A stretch of DNA of 64,000 bases from Anaerostipes sp. (GTDB taxonomy: Bacteria > Bacillota > Clostridia > Lachnospirales > Lachnospiraceae). Location: contig NZ_JAGZSD010000002.1 in the NCBI RefSeq assembly GCF_018381315.1, positions 62,001 to 126,000 of the forward strand. Reading direction: 5' to 3'. Below are positions 35,106 to 43,881 of this stretch, in pieces (the stretch's first letter is position 1; each line of letters starts with the position of its first letter). The notes under the pieces are model-generated. The model ran no database searches. It saw nothing but the letters and a program-made list of their open reading frames with translations, and was not told the origin of the DNA. Both the position numbers and the translations under genes were made by a program.

Positions 35106-36257
35106 ATGGGAAATGAGAGAATTTATCTTTCTTCACCTCATATGAGTGACGAAGGATATGAGATGCAGTACATAAAGGAAGCTTTTGACACCAATTGGAT
35201 TGCTCCTCTTGGTGAAAATGTCAATCAATTTGAAAAGGAAATATGTCAAGTGACAGGAGCTAAAGATGCGGTAGCTCTAAGTGCAGGGACTGCTGCTCTA
35301 CATCTAGGTTTGAAGGCGTTGGACGTAAAACAAGGAGATCTTGTTTTTTGTCAGAGCTTAACATTTTCGGCCAGCGCAAATCCCATTATTTATCAAAATG
35401 CAGTTCCTGTGTTTATAGACAGTGAAGAAGAGACATGGAATATGAGTCCGGAAGCTCTTGAGACAGCATTTAAAAAGTATGAACTGAAGGGATTAAGACC
35501 TAAAGCGGTAATTGTTGTTCATTTATATGGAATTGCGGCCAAAATGGATGAGATTCAAGAAATATGCAAGCGGTATGATACACCAATTTTAGAAGATGCT
35601 GCTGAAAGCCTTGGGACATTTTATAAAGGGAAAATGACTGGAACGTTCGGTGATTATGGTATTCTATCTTTTAATGGAAATAAAATTATTACATCCTCTG
35701 GCGGAGGTATGCTTTTATGTAATACAGATAATGCTGAAAAAATGGCAGAAAAGGCCAGGTTTTGGGCAACGCAGGCAAGAGAACCGGAGCGATATTATCA
35801 GCATAAGGAACTCGGTTATAATTATCGTATGAGTAATATTGTTGCGGGCATAGGAAGAGGACAACTGAAGGTATTAAAGCAGCGAGTTAATAAAAAAAGA
35901 GAGATTTTTAATTATTACAAGGAAGCATTTAAAGATATTGATGATATTGAGATGATGCCATTAAATGAGGAAAAGCAAAGAAGTAATTGCTGGCTTACAT
36001 GCATTATACTTAAGCCGACATGTAAGATTACACCGCTGGATATACAAATTGCTTTAGAAAAAGAAAATATCGAAGCCAGGCATATTTGGAAACCTATGCA
36101 TATGCAGCCGTTTTATAGTGATTGTGATTATATTGATAATAGAGACACGTCAAAAAAAATCTTCAAATATGGCGTTTGTCTTCCATCGGACACAAAGATG
36201 ACAGACGAGGATTTAAAAAAAGTCAGTCTGATAGTAAAACAACTTTGGTATAAATAG
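35106..36257 (+). CDS. PglE-like nucleotide-sugar 4-aminotransferase (DegT family)
   Basis: A 383-residue PLP aminotransferase that by close resemblance to PglE converts UDP-4-keto-6-deoxy-GlcNAc to the 4-amino sugar with glutamate. Seen: YLSSPHMSDEGYEM and NWIAPLGENVNQFE at the N-terminus, IEDAAE-type ILEDAAESLG (161-170) and the PLP Lys193 in SFNGNKIITSSGGG. GGGGAGG precedes the ATG. Its expected substrate-maker (PglF-like dehydratase) is at 56363 and the matching phosphoglycosyltransferase follows 38 bases later. First gene of the polysaccharide locus. Confidence 0.88.
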   Translation: MGNERIYLSSPHMSDEGYEMQYIKEAFDTNWIAPLGENVNQFEKEICQVTGAKDAVALSAGTAALHLGLKALDVKQGDLVFCQSLTFSASANPIIYQNAVPVFIDSEEETWNMSPEALETAFKKYELKGLRPKAVIVVHLYGIAAKMDEIQEICKRYDTPILEDAAESLGTFYKGKMTGTFGDYGILSFNGNKIITSSGGGMLLCNTDNAEKMAEKARFWATQAREPERYYQHKELGYNYRMSNIVAGIGRGQLKVLKQRVNKKREIFNYYKEAFKDIDDIEMMPLNEEKQRSNCWLTCIILKPTCKITPLDIQIALEKENIEARHIWKPMHMQPFYSDCDYIDNRDTSKKIFKYGVCLPSDTKMTDEDLKKVSLIVKQLWYK

Positions 36258-36295
36258 AGCCCATGTATATTGTATATAATGGTGAAAGGGAAAAT

Positions 36296-36892
36296 ATGAA
36301 AAAAATTCAGTATAAGATAAAAAGAGCTTTTGATTTCGGTTTCAGTGTATTAATGCTTACTTTATTTTTTCCGTTTTTTCTGATCATTTCTATTGTGATT
36401 AAAGCAGATGGAGGGTCTGTTTTTTTCTTGCAGGATCGAATAGGAAAGAAAGGAAAGAAATTTAAAATGATAAAATTTCGTACTATGATTGAGAATGCGG
36501 AAAATTTAGGTGATGGATTGATTGTTCGTGATGAAAGTGACAGCAGGATAACGAAATTTGGAAGATTTATGAGGAAAACTAGTCTTGATGAATTGCCTCA
36601 GCTAATAAATATTATAGTTGGAGATATGAGTATTGTTGGGCCCAGACCTCCAGTGGTTTATCACCCTTATAATGGATATAAAAATTATCCTGATTGGGCT
36701 AAAAAAAGATTTGAAGTTAAACCTGGAATTACTGGATTAGCTCAGGTGAAGGTAAGAAATTCTGCAACATGGGAAGATAGAATGAAATTAGATAAGCAGT
36801 ATGTCGAAAAGTTTAGTTTATGGATGGATGTTAAAATCATGTTTTTGACTATTCGTGCAATGTTTTATAAAGAAACTTTTACAGGAGAGTAG
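36296..36892 (+). CDS. PglC-type initiating phosphoglycosyltransferase
   Basis: A 198-residue monotopic bacterial sugar transferase. It has an N-terminal membrane hairpin (about 12-40), then FFLQDRIGKKGKKFKMIKF, the catalytic Asp-Glu dyad in SLDELPQLINI, GDMSIVGPRP and KPGITGLAQV. It transfers a phospho-amino-sugar from UDP to undecaprenyl phosphate, starting the repeat unit. The size is that of PglC, not of the large WbaP class. The ATG at 36296 follows AAAGGG; the in-frame ATG at 36263 adds 11 non-homologous residues. It ends 3 bases before the next gene. Confidence 0.92.
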   Translation: MKKIQYKIKRAFDFGFSVLMLTLFFPFFLIISIVIKADGGSVFFLQDRIGKKGKKFKMIKFRTMIENAENLGDGLIVRDESDSRITKFGRFMRKTSLDELPQLINIIVGDMSIVGPRPPVVYHPYNGYKNYPDWAKKRFEVKPGITGLAQVKVRNSATWEDRMKLDKQYVEKFSLWMDVKIMFLTIRAMFYKETFTGE

Positions 36893-36895
36893 AAT

Positions 36896-37861
36896 ATGGA
36901 AAGTATATATAGAGATAAGAACTGGTATTTGTTACAGGAAAATAAAGAAAAGGGAAAAGCAGTAAAATATGTTTATGAAGATAAAACTGGAAGAATCGAA
37001 TATTCGTTTATTAAGAGAGCGGCTGGAAATTTGAATGGAATTGAATATTTTGATATTGTAACGGCTCGTGGGGTAGGCGGGCCTTATCTTGAAGAGTTAA
37101 ATTATAAAGATCGCAAAAATGAATTAATTCAAAATTTTAATAATCAATTTCAGCAGTATTGTAAAGAAAATAATATTGTTGCAGAATTAATAAGATTTGA
37201 TCCGTGGAAAAGGAATGAAGAAGATTTTAAATACATTTATGAAATAGAATTATATGGTCATTTTTATTGTAATGATCTAAGAAAAGATTTTTATAAAGAA
37301 GAATATAATCGGAGAAGCAAACGTTCGATAAAAAAGGCCAATTCAATGGAAGTAAAAGTTCAAGTTGATGAAAAGGGAAAAACAATAGAAGAATTTATTA
37401 AGTTATATAAATATACGGAGCAAAAATATCATACATCGGATTACTATAATATTGAAAAAGCTTTTGTTGAAGAATACTTCAAAGCACTCAAAGGAAAAGT
37501 AGTAATCTTAAATGCAATCTATGGCGAAACTATTATAGCTTCCGTAATTATGTTGTTGGGGAAAGATATCGCACATTATCATCTGTTGGGAAATAATCCT
37601 GAATATAGTGAATGTCAGGCAAATTCATTATTAACATATCATGCGGCCCTATATGCGCAAGAGAAGGGGAAAAAACTTTTTGATATGGGTGGTGGTATTG
37701 CAGGAGGAAACATAGAGACATTTAAATTAAACTTTGTGAATAAAGAAAATATTTTTGATTACTATATTGCAAAGAAAATAAGAATGGAAGAAATATATGA
37801 CGCATTGGTTGAGCAGGCAGGTGGGGCAAGAGAAAATTATTTTCCTGCTTATAGAAAATGA
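36896..37861 (+). CDS. GNAT/FemAB-like acyl- or aminoacyltransferase
   Basis: A 321-residue protein of the FemAB-like GNAT group (Acetyltransf_6). The pattern includes ARGVGGPYLEE, the RSKRSIKKA basic patch, and the second GNAT lobe with HYHLLGNNPEYSE, ANSLLTYHAALYAQEKG and FDMGGG. Such enzymes transfer an acyl or aminoacyl group (aminoacyl-tRNA or acyl-CoA donors) to an amino group. It could modify the amino sugar made by the PglE/PglF enzymes. First of a tight four-gene run (36896-41328). Confidence 0.8.
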   Translation: MESIYRDKNWYLLQENKEKGKAVKYVYEDKTGRIEYSFIKRAAGNLNGIEYFDIVTARGVGGPYLEELNYKDRKNELIQNFNNQFQQYCKENNIVAELIRFDPWKRNEEDFKYIYEIELYGHFYCNDLRKDFYKEEYNRRSKRSIKKANSMEVKVQVDEKGKTIEEFIKLYKYTEQKYHTSDYYNIEKAFVEEYFKALKGKVVILNAIYGETIIASVIMLLGKDIAHYHLLGNNPEYSECQANSLLTYHAALYAQEKGKKLFDMGGGIAGGNIETFKLNFVNKENIFDYYIAKKIRMEEIYDALVEQAGGARENYFPAYRK

Positions 37862-37878
37862 AGAAGAGATAAAATATA

Positions 37879-38811
37879 ATGTGTGAATTTAAAGTTAAAA
37901 CACCAATTTATAAATTAAATAATAGTTATGGAAATAATGTCATTTACATAAAACGGGAGGATCAAATTCCATTATCGTTTGGTGGAAATAAGGCAAGAAA
38001 AGCGATTTTGTTTTTTCAGGATATAGAAGAGCAAAAGGCAGATTGTGTAGTTACATATGGAAGCAGTAGTTCAAATCATTGTCGGATTATAGCAAATATG
38101 GCAGCTGCAAAGAAAATGCCTTGTGTTATTATTTCTCCAGAAGAAGAGCATAAAACTACTAATAATAGTTGTTTGATGGAGTTATTTGGAGCCGAAATTC
38201 GGCTGTGTTCTGTTACGTGTGTAAAAGAAACAATAGACAATGTACTGTATGAGCTAAAGAGAAAAGGTCTGCATCCTTATTTTATACAAGGAGGAGGGCA
38301 TGGAAGGTTAGGCACCCAAGCTTATATTAACGCATATAGTGAGATTGCAGAATACGAGATTAAAAATGATATTAATTTTGATTATATTTTCCATGCATCA
38401 GGGACCGGAACAACTCAAGCTGGATTAATATGTGGGCAATTAATCCATAAGGATTATAAGAAAAAAATCATAGGTATCAGCATTGCACGTAAGAACCCTC
38501 GTGGAATACAAATTATTGAAGACAGTGTAAAAGAATATATAGGTCATACTGAGAGTATTGATTTTAAGAAGTTTCTTTTTTTTGAAGATCAATTCACAAC
38601 TGAGGGGTATGGAAAAAGTTCAATAGAAATCAACAAAGCAATAAAAGAAGTTATGTTAAATGAATCTATACCCTTAGATCCCACATATACAGGAAAGGCG
38701 TTTTATGGAATGCAGAAGTATATGCACATGAATAATATAGAACAAAAAAAAGTATTGTTCATTCATACTGGGGGAACCCCGTTATTTTTTGATTGGCTAC
38801 GGAGAAAGTGA
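37879..38811 (+). CDS. PLP-dependent ACC deaminase / D-cysteine desulfhydrase-like enzyme
   Basis: A 310-residue fold-type II PLP enzyme. Lys38 in SFGGNKARKA is the PLP lysine; GSSSSNHCRI binds the substrate carboxylate; ASGTGTTQAGL is the phosphate-binding loop; IHTGGTPLFF is the C-terminal family motif. Family members deaminate ACC, desulfhydrate D-cysteine, or act on diaminopropionate-like substrates; it cannot be decided which. In a polysaccharide locus it more likely makes or changes an amino acid used as substituent than serves catabolism. 17 bases after the FemAB-like gene. Confidence 0.85.
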   Translation: MCEFKVKTPIYKLNNSYGNNVIYIKREDQIPLSFGGNKARKAILFFQDIEEQKADCVVTYGSSSSNHCRIIANMAAAKKMPCVIISPEEEHKTTNNSCLMELFGAEIRLCSVTCVKETIDNVLYELKRKGLHPYFIQGGGHGRLGTQAYINAYSEIAEYEIKNDINFDYIFHASGTGTTQAGLICGQLIHKDYKKKIIGISIARKNPRGIQIIEDSVKEYIGHTESIDFKKFLFFEDQFTTEGYGKSSIEINKAIKEVMLNESIPLDPTYTGKAFYGMQKYMHMNNIEQKKVLFIHTGGTPLFFDWLRRK

Positions 38812-38819
38812 GTAAAGTA

Positions 38820-40337
38820 ATGTATTTTGATTATAAGGTGGACAGGAATCTCCCTAAGTTAGCGTGGTGTGCTGAGTTGATAAAAGGAGAAGAAAGAGTT
38901 CGGATTAAATGTGGAAAGCAAGTAGAGACCAAAGAAGACTGGTTTGCAGAAGGAGCGTGGAATGGTATTTTTTCTGCAGGGAAGTTTGAGCAAAGTACGT
39001 TTTTTCTTGGCACAGGGGCTAAAATTAATAAAAACGAAGTACTTTTTGCTACGCCTTCTCATACGCTCGAAAGACTGCATTTCATAAGAAAAAAGAATAA
39101 ATTATACATATCTAATTCTCTGTCATTTGCGTTGGAAACAACAAAGACAAACTTAGATTTGAATTATTTAGATTACGAAAAAGTTTTTCATTCGATTTTA
39201 TTGGGAATTGACCAATATGAAAAAAATATACCATTAGAGCAAAAAAATGCGCAGTGTTTTGTTGTGTATTATAAAAATATAATTATTGATAAAAATCTAA
39301 ATTTAAAATACGAGAAAAAGAAAGAGTGTGAGCCTTTTCAGAGTTATCTTCAATATAAAGAGTCGTTATATACCTCTATAGCGATGATTAAGAAAAATAT
39401 AGTAGCTGAAGAAAGAAAAAAGAAATATGGAGTTGTCACTACAATCTCAAGTGGATATGATTCAGCTGCATGTGCTGCAGTTGCCAAAAGTATTGGCTGT
39501 GATACAGCAGTAACATTCAATGCACCTAAAAAATATGCAGTCGACAGTGGTGAAGAGATAGCAAAAGTCTTAGGATATAAAAATATTATCTGTAAAAATG
39601 CAGACGATTATAAGAGCAGAGAAGATTTTACTGAGGCAGAATATGTAGCAGGCGGTGAACTTGGGACAGGAATTGTTTTTTCAGCATTCGATAAAGAGTT
39701 TGAGGATAATTTAGTTTTTATTGGTGAAGGCGGAGACAGATTATGGGATCGCAATGTTGAAGATGTGAATGATAAAATTCGTTTTATTAATGAATTATAT
39801 TCAGGGTCAACATTGATTGAACCAAGATTAAGATTAGGCTATATTTATCTTCCACTTCCGTTTTATGGTGCTGTCTGCTGGCCATCATTATATAAAATAA
39901 ATCATTCAGAAGAAATGGAACACTGGGCAGTCCACAATTCTTATGATCGTCCTATTGCAAGAAGAATCGTAGAAGAATCTGGAGTACCAAGGCAAATGTT
40001 TGGAGCGGAAAAGGTAGGTGCAGGATTCAATTATAGGTTTGATACATTGAAACGGATGAAGGGCAGAATGTCAGAAAAGTCTTATACAGATTTTTGTGAA
40101 TATTATAATCTTCATAAGAAAATTACAGTTAAACGAATTATTCGTATAGTAAGATATTTTTTTAATACGACACCTGCATATATAAATTATATACTCAGAA
40201 AGGCAGGAATAAAAAAACGAATTAAGGATGTAAATACGAGGATAATAAAAGTGGAAAATCCGTTGGCTGTTTCATATATGTTCCATTGGGGAATTACTAA
40301 CACAAAAAAAAGATATAGGAAAAAGAGTTATGACTAA
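38820..40337 (+). CDS. AsnB-like ligase lacking the glutaminase nucleophile
   Basis: A 505-residue protein. The C-terminal half is an asparagine-synthetase-type ATP pyrophosphatase (SSGYDS at 210-215 in place of SGGxDS; FIGEGGDRLWDRNVED later). The N-terminal ~180 residues retain a look of the glutaminase fold (KKNKLYISNSLSFALE) but have no Cys2, so the protein cannot release ammonia from glutamine that way. It may use another amine, as beta-lactam synthetase does. Start uncertain: the ATG at 38820 or a TTG at 38793 or a GTG at 38808. It overlaps the ATP-grasp gene by 8 bases. A complete asnB is at 46163. Confidence 0.82.
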   Translation: MYFDYKVDRNLPKLAWCAELIKGEERVRIKCGKQVETKEDWFAEGAWNGIFSAGKFEQSTFFLGTGAKINKNEVLFATPSHTLERLHFIRKKNKLYISNSLSFALETTKTNLDLNYLDYEKVFHSILLGIDQYEKNIPLEQKNAQCFVVYYKNIIIDKNLNLKYEKKKECEPFQSYLQYKESLYTSIAMIKKNIVAEERKKKYGVVTTISSGYDSAACAAVAKSIGCDTAVTFNAPKKYAVDSGEEIAKVLGYKNIICKNADDYKSREDFTEAEYVAGGELGTGIVFSAFDKEFEDNLVFIGEGGDRLWDRNVEDVNDKIRFINELYSGSTLIEPRLRLGYIYLPLPFYGAVCWPSLYKINHSEEMEHWAVHNSYDRPIARRIVEESGVPRQMFGAEKVGAGFNYRFDTLKRMKGRMSEKSYTDFCEYYNLHKKITVKRIIRIVRYFFNTTPAYINYILRKAGIKKRIKDVNTRIIKVENPLAVSYMFHWGITNTKKRYRKKSYD

Positions 40338-41328
40338 TATATTAATTTTAAGTTGTGGTACGAGGAATAAGATAGTTAAGTATTTTAAGAATTGTATAGG
40401 AAAATCTGGGACTGTTGTGGCTACAGATTGTAGTTATATGGCTCCGGCACTGTATGAAGCAGATAAATATTATATAGTTCCTAAAATAACAGATCCTCAA
40501 TATATACAGAAGATTCTGGATATATGCTATAAAGAAAATATTAAAGGAGTACTATCCTTAATAGATCCTGAATTGTCTTTACTAGAGGTAAACAGAGGTC
40601 ACTTTGAGGCTCTTGATGTAAAAATCATTGGTTCACCGCTTAACTTATGTGAAATGGCATTGGATAAATGGAAAATGTTTTTATGGTGCAAAGAACATCA
40701 CTACAAATGCGCGGCATCTTATATAGATTTAGAGAAATTTATTAGTGATGAGAGACAGGGCAAGATTACATACCCTGTTTTTGTGAAGCCTGTCAGAGGA
40801 AGCGCAAGTGTTTCAATTTCAAGGATTGATAATGAGCAAATGTTAAGAGAGGTATTTAAACAAAACAAAGGGTTAATGATCCAAGAGTATTTAAATGGAC
40901 AGGAAATTGGAGCAGATTGTTATATTGATTTAATAAGCGGAAAATTAGTTTCCATTTTTTTGAAAAAGAAAATAGTAATGCGGGCAGGCGAGACAGATAA
41001 AGCAGTATCTTTTAAAGACGAGAAATTATTTGAATTGATCAAAAAATTTGTGAAAGAAAGTGGATACCAAGGGCAAATAGATATAGACATTTTTGATGTT
41101 AACGGAGAATATTATATTTCTGAAGTGAATCCACGATTTGGAGGCGGTTATCCACATGCATACGAATGTGGTGTAGATCACATGAACTTAATTGTTAGGA
41201 ATTTAAAAGGGATAGAAAACAAGTGTCAGATTGGAGATTATCAGGAAAATCTAGTAATGATGAAATACAGCGAGATAAAGGTTTTAAAATTAGGAGAAAA
41301 AAATGAGAAAGAATGTGTGGTTGATTAA
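40330..41328 (+). CDS. ATP-grasp ligase (CarB-like)
   Basis: A 332-residue ATP-grasp protein: N-terminal Rossmann-like domain (NILILSCGTRNKIVKYF), ATP-binding subdomain (TYPVFVKPVRGSASVSI, LMIQEYLNGQEIGADC) and metal-binding catalytic part (IDIDIFDVNGEYYISEVNPR, with the two acidic ligands and FGGGYPHA). It couples ATP hydrolysis to joining a carboxylate with an amine. It overlaps the AsnB-like gene by 8 bases and the GT4 gene by 26. With the PLP lyase and AsnB-like neighbour it may assemble an amino-acid-derived substituent. Confidence 0.85.
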   Translation: MTNILILSCGTRNKIVKYFKNCIGKSGTVVATDCSYMAPALYEADKYYIVPKITDPQYIQKILDICYKENIKGVLSLIDPELSLLEVNRGHFEALDVKIIGSPLNLCEMALDKWKMFLWCKEHHYKCAASYIDLEKFISDERQGKITYPVFVKPVRGSASVSISRIDNEQMLREVFKQNKGLMIQEYLNGQEIGADCYIDLISGKLVSIFLKKKIVMRAGETDKAVSFKDEKLFELIKKFVKESGYQGQIDIDIFDVNGEYYISEVNPRFGGGYPHAYECGVDHMNLIVRNLKGIENKCQIGDYQENLVMMKYSEIKVLKLGEKNEKECVVD

Positions 41329-42568
41329 TCACTATGCTACTGGTATGTTTCAAAGTAAAAGAGGAAGGCATTACTATTTTGCGAAATATCTTAAGCAAAA
41401 TGGATATTGCCCAATAATTATTTGTTCTTCTTTTATGCATAAAGGAACAACAAACTATATACAAGACGACTGCCCATATTCTATCTTAGAACAGGATGGT
41501 ATTATCTTCCTATTTATTAAAACATCAGCATATTTAGGTAATGGGAAACAACGTATTAAGAATATGATAGAGTTTGCAGGAAGACTAGTTAGGCACAGAA
41601 AAAAAATCATAAAAGATTTAGGAGAGCCAGATGTAATTATAGGATCTTCAGTTCATCCTTTAACATGTGTGGCAGGAATCATTATGGCAAAAAAAGTAAA
41701 ATGCAAAGTGATTTCAGAAATAAGAGATTTATGGCCAGAGACTTTAGTTATGTTTGGAAGTATAAAGGAAAATAGTCTGGCAGCAAAGATTTTATATTGG
41801 GGTGAAAGATGGATTTACCAAAAATCTGATGATGTTATTTTTACAATGGAAGGCGGAAAGCAATATATTATTGACAGAGGCTGGGAAAGCAGGATAGATT
41901 TAAAGAAAGTACATTATATAAATAATGGTGTTGATTTAGAACAGTTTTATAATGATATTAAAAATGAGGTATTTGAGGATAAAGAGTTAGAATCTACAGC
42001 ATTTAAAATTATTTATACAGGGACGATTTCAAAAGCAAATGATGTTGGGAGATTAATAAAAGCAGCAGAAAAGATTCAGCTAGATTTTGCACAAAAGATT
42101 ATTTTTTTAATTTACGGACATGGGGAAGAAAAAGAGGAACTAGAGAAATATTGTATTGAACATAAAATTAAAAACGTGATTTTTAAAGGGCAGGTTAGCA
42201 AGAAAAAAATACCTTATATTTTAAGTAAAGGAGATCTATTAGTTGTAAATTATGCAAAAGAAATTTTTGAAAGCAAACATAATGTTCTTCGATATGGGGG
42301 AAGCCATAATAAACTGTTTGAGTATCTAGCTGCAGGAAAGCCAATTTTATATACACAGCCAAGTTCGTATAATTTAGTAGAAAAGTACCATTGTGGGAAG
42401 GTCTTGAATGACAGTGAAACAGTGGAAAGTTTGGTGCGTGGAATACTGGAAATTTATCGAATAGATGTGGGATGTTATAATGAAATGTCTAGAAATAGCA
42501 GAAGAGCTGTGATGAATTTTGATTTCTGCAATTTGACACAAAAGCTTATAGAGGTGATAGAAAAATGA
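41303..42568 (+). CDS. GT4 glycosyltransferase
   Basis: A 421-residue GT-B fold enzyme of family 4 (WbuB/WcaL-like). N-terminal VWLINHYATGMFQSKRGRHY, middle EIRDLWPETL, C-terminal donor site FKIIYTGTISKANDVGRLI, IYGHGEEKEELEKY and the glutamate region HNKLFEYLAAGKPILY. It transfers a sugar from a nucleotide donor to the growing lipid-linked repeat unit in the cytosol. It overlaps the ATP-grasp gene (26 bases) and the polymerase gene (4 bases). Confidence 0.9.
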   Translation: MRKNVWLINHYATGMFQSKRGRHYYFAKYLKQNGYCPIIICSSFMHKGTTNYIQDDCPYSILEQDGIIFLFIKTSAYLGNGKQRIKNMIEFAGRLVRHRKKIIKDLGEPDVIIGSSVHPLTCVAGIIMAKKVKCKVISEIRDLWPETLVMFGSIKENSLAAKILYWGERWIYQKSDDVIFTMEGGKQYIIDRGWESRIDLKKVHYINNGVDLEQFYNDIKNEVFEDKELESTAFKIIYTGTISKANDVGRLIKAAEKIQLDFAQKIIFLIYGHGEEKEELEKYCIEHKIKNVIFKGQVSKKKIPYILSKGDLLVVNYAKEIFESKHNVLRYGGSHNKLFEYLAAGKPILYTQPSSYNLVEKYHCGKVLNDSETVESLVRGILEIYRIDVGCYNEMSRNSRRAVMNFDFCNLTQKLIEVIEK

Positions 42569-43881
42569 TTTCAGCAGTACAAAAAACGACAAAAAATTCT
42601 GATATGGTTTATAAATTATTGATCCTTCAAATAATATTATTATTTATTTTACCACCTCTTGATGGTAAGATTAATATAATCAGGGTAATTATTTATGCTA
42701 TATTTTCCTTTATTTCAATAGCATTAGTGTTGATATTTGTAAAAAAAGCTTTTTTTGAAAGAAAAATAAAAGTTGATTTAACTTTTTGGAGTGTCATGTT
42801 TTTCTTTGGAATGTGTGCGGTATCAGCAGTATGGGGAATAAGTCGTGGAATATTATTAACGGACGTTGTCAGAGGAATTCTTCCATTTGTGTGGTTTATT
42901 TATATAATAGTACTCACTCAAAGTCTAACGTCTGTGCATTTAGAGAAAATTATTCGAGTGATTGGAGTACTGGCAGTTTTTTATGCTGCAAGAATTATTA
43001 TATATTACTTTATCTATGTATTTGGAAATCCTTATGAGAGGGTGACTTTTCATTTAGTAAAGGCTACCTCGATAATGCCTATGATAGGATCACTAATCTT
43101 AGGATATTACTTTATCCAAAGAAGAACTAAAAATTTAAGATATTTTGTTGGTTTCTTAGTTTGTTATATAACAGTACTACTTACAGAAACAAAAGCAATG
43201 TTAATTGCACTCGTTATTGGATGGATAATTTTGGAAATTTGTATTGCGTGTTATATAAGAAAACAAAAAACTGATAAAAACAAATTAATTGGGAAAATGT
43301 TCATAATTTGCTGTAGCCTCTTTATTTGTACAGGTATAATGATGTTGGGAAGCAATCTTGGAAAACGATGGGAATCAATGATTGCGGTGAAAGAAGTCAA
43401 AGAAAAAAATGAAGAAGGCATCGAAGAGACAGAAAAAAAAGTTATAGTTGACCAAGGAAGTGTTTCGGTTAGAATAATTGAAATTAAAACAGCATTGCAA
43501 AAGTTTAAAGAGTCACCTGTTTTAGGGCAGGGAATAGGATATCGTTGGATAGCCAAAGGTATTGATTATGGAGAACCTGTTATTTATATGCACAATATAT
43601 TAGCATTTGTTGTAATGGACTTCGGAATTATAGGTCTAATTTATGTTGTTCTAATAATGATATTTTTGATTAATATGTTTAGGAAAACATTTAGAAATTC
43701 TGTTCTAATTGGAATGAGTAGAAAGAATTTTATTCTATACTTTTCTATAATAATAATGGCGTTTTCATATGCTAATTTTTTTGCAGTGTTCCGAAATATT
43801 GAATTTGTAGTGATATGTTCAGTTTGTATAGCAGCATTTGTCCTTGAATATGAAAACATAGTGAATGGTGTAAAAACATGA
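42565..43881 (+). CDS. O-antigen ligase/polymerase-like membrane protein (Wzy candidate 1)
   Basis: A 438-residue protein with 11-12 hydrophobic segments and the large extracellular loop typical of the O-antigen ligase/polymerase superfamily, here containing a charged run (KEKNEEGIEETEKK) and then SPVLGQGIGYRW and YMHNILAFVVMDFGIIGL. It probably links repeat units outside the membrane. It overlaps both neighbours by 4 bases. A second candidate is at 58250. Confidence 0.85.
   Translation: MISAVQKTTKNSDMVYKLLILQIILLFILPPLDGKINIIRVIIYAIFSFISIALVLIFVKKAFFERKIKVDLTFWSVMFFFGMCAVSAVWGISRGILLTDVVRGILPFVWFIYIIVLTQSLTSVHLEKIIRVIGVLAVFYAARIIIYYFIYVFGNPYERVTFHLVKATSIMPMIGSLILGYYFIQRRTKNLRYFVGFLVCYITVLLTETKAMLIALVIGWIILEICIACYIRKQKTDKNKLIGKMFIICCSLFICTGIMMLGSNLGKRWESMIAVKEVKEKNEEGIEETEKKVIVDQGSVSVRIIEIKTALQKFKESPVLGQGIGYRWIAKGIDYGEPVIYMHNILAFVVMDFGIIGLIYVVLIMIFLINMFRKTFRNSVLIGMSRKNFILYFSIIIMAFSYANFFAVFRNIEFVVICSVCIAAFVLEYENIVNGVKT

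Noticed and set aside
38820..40337. Second true glutamine-dependent asparagine synthetase
   Set aside because: The N-terminal Cys nucleophile is absent and the PP-loop motif deviates, so ordinary glutamine-dependent AsnB activity is unlikely.
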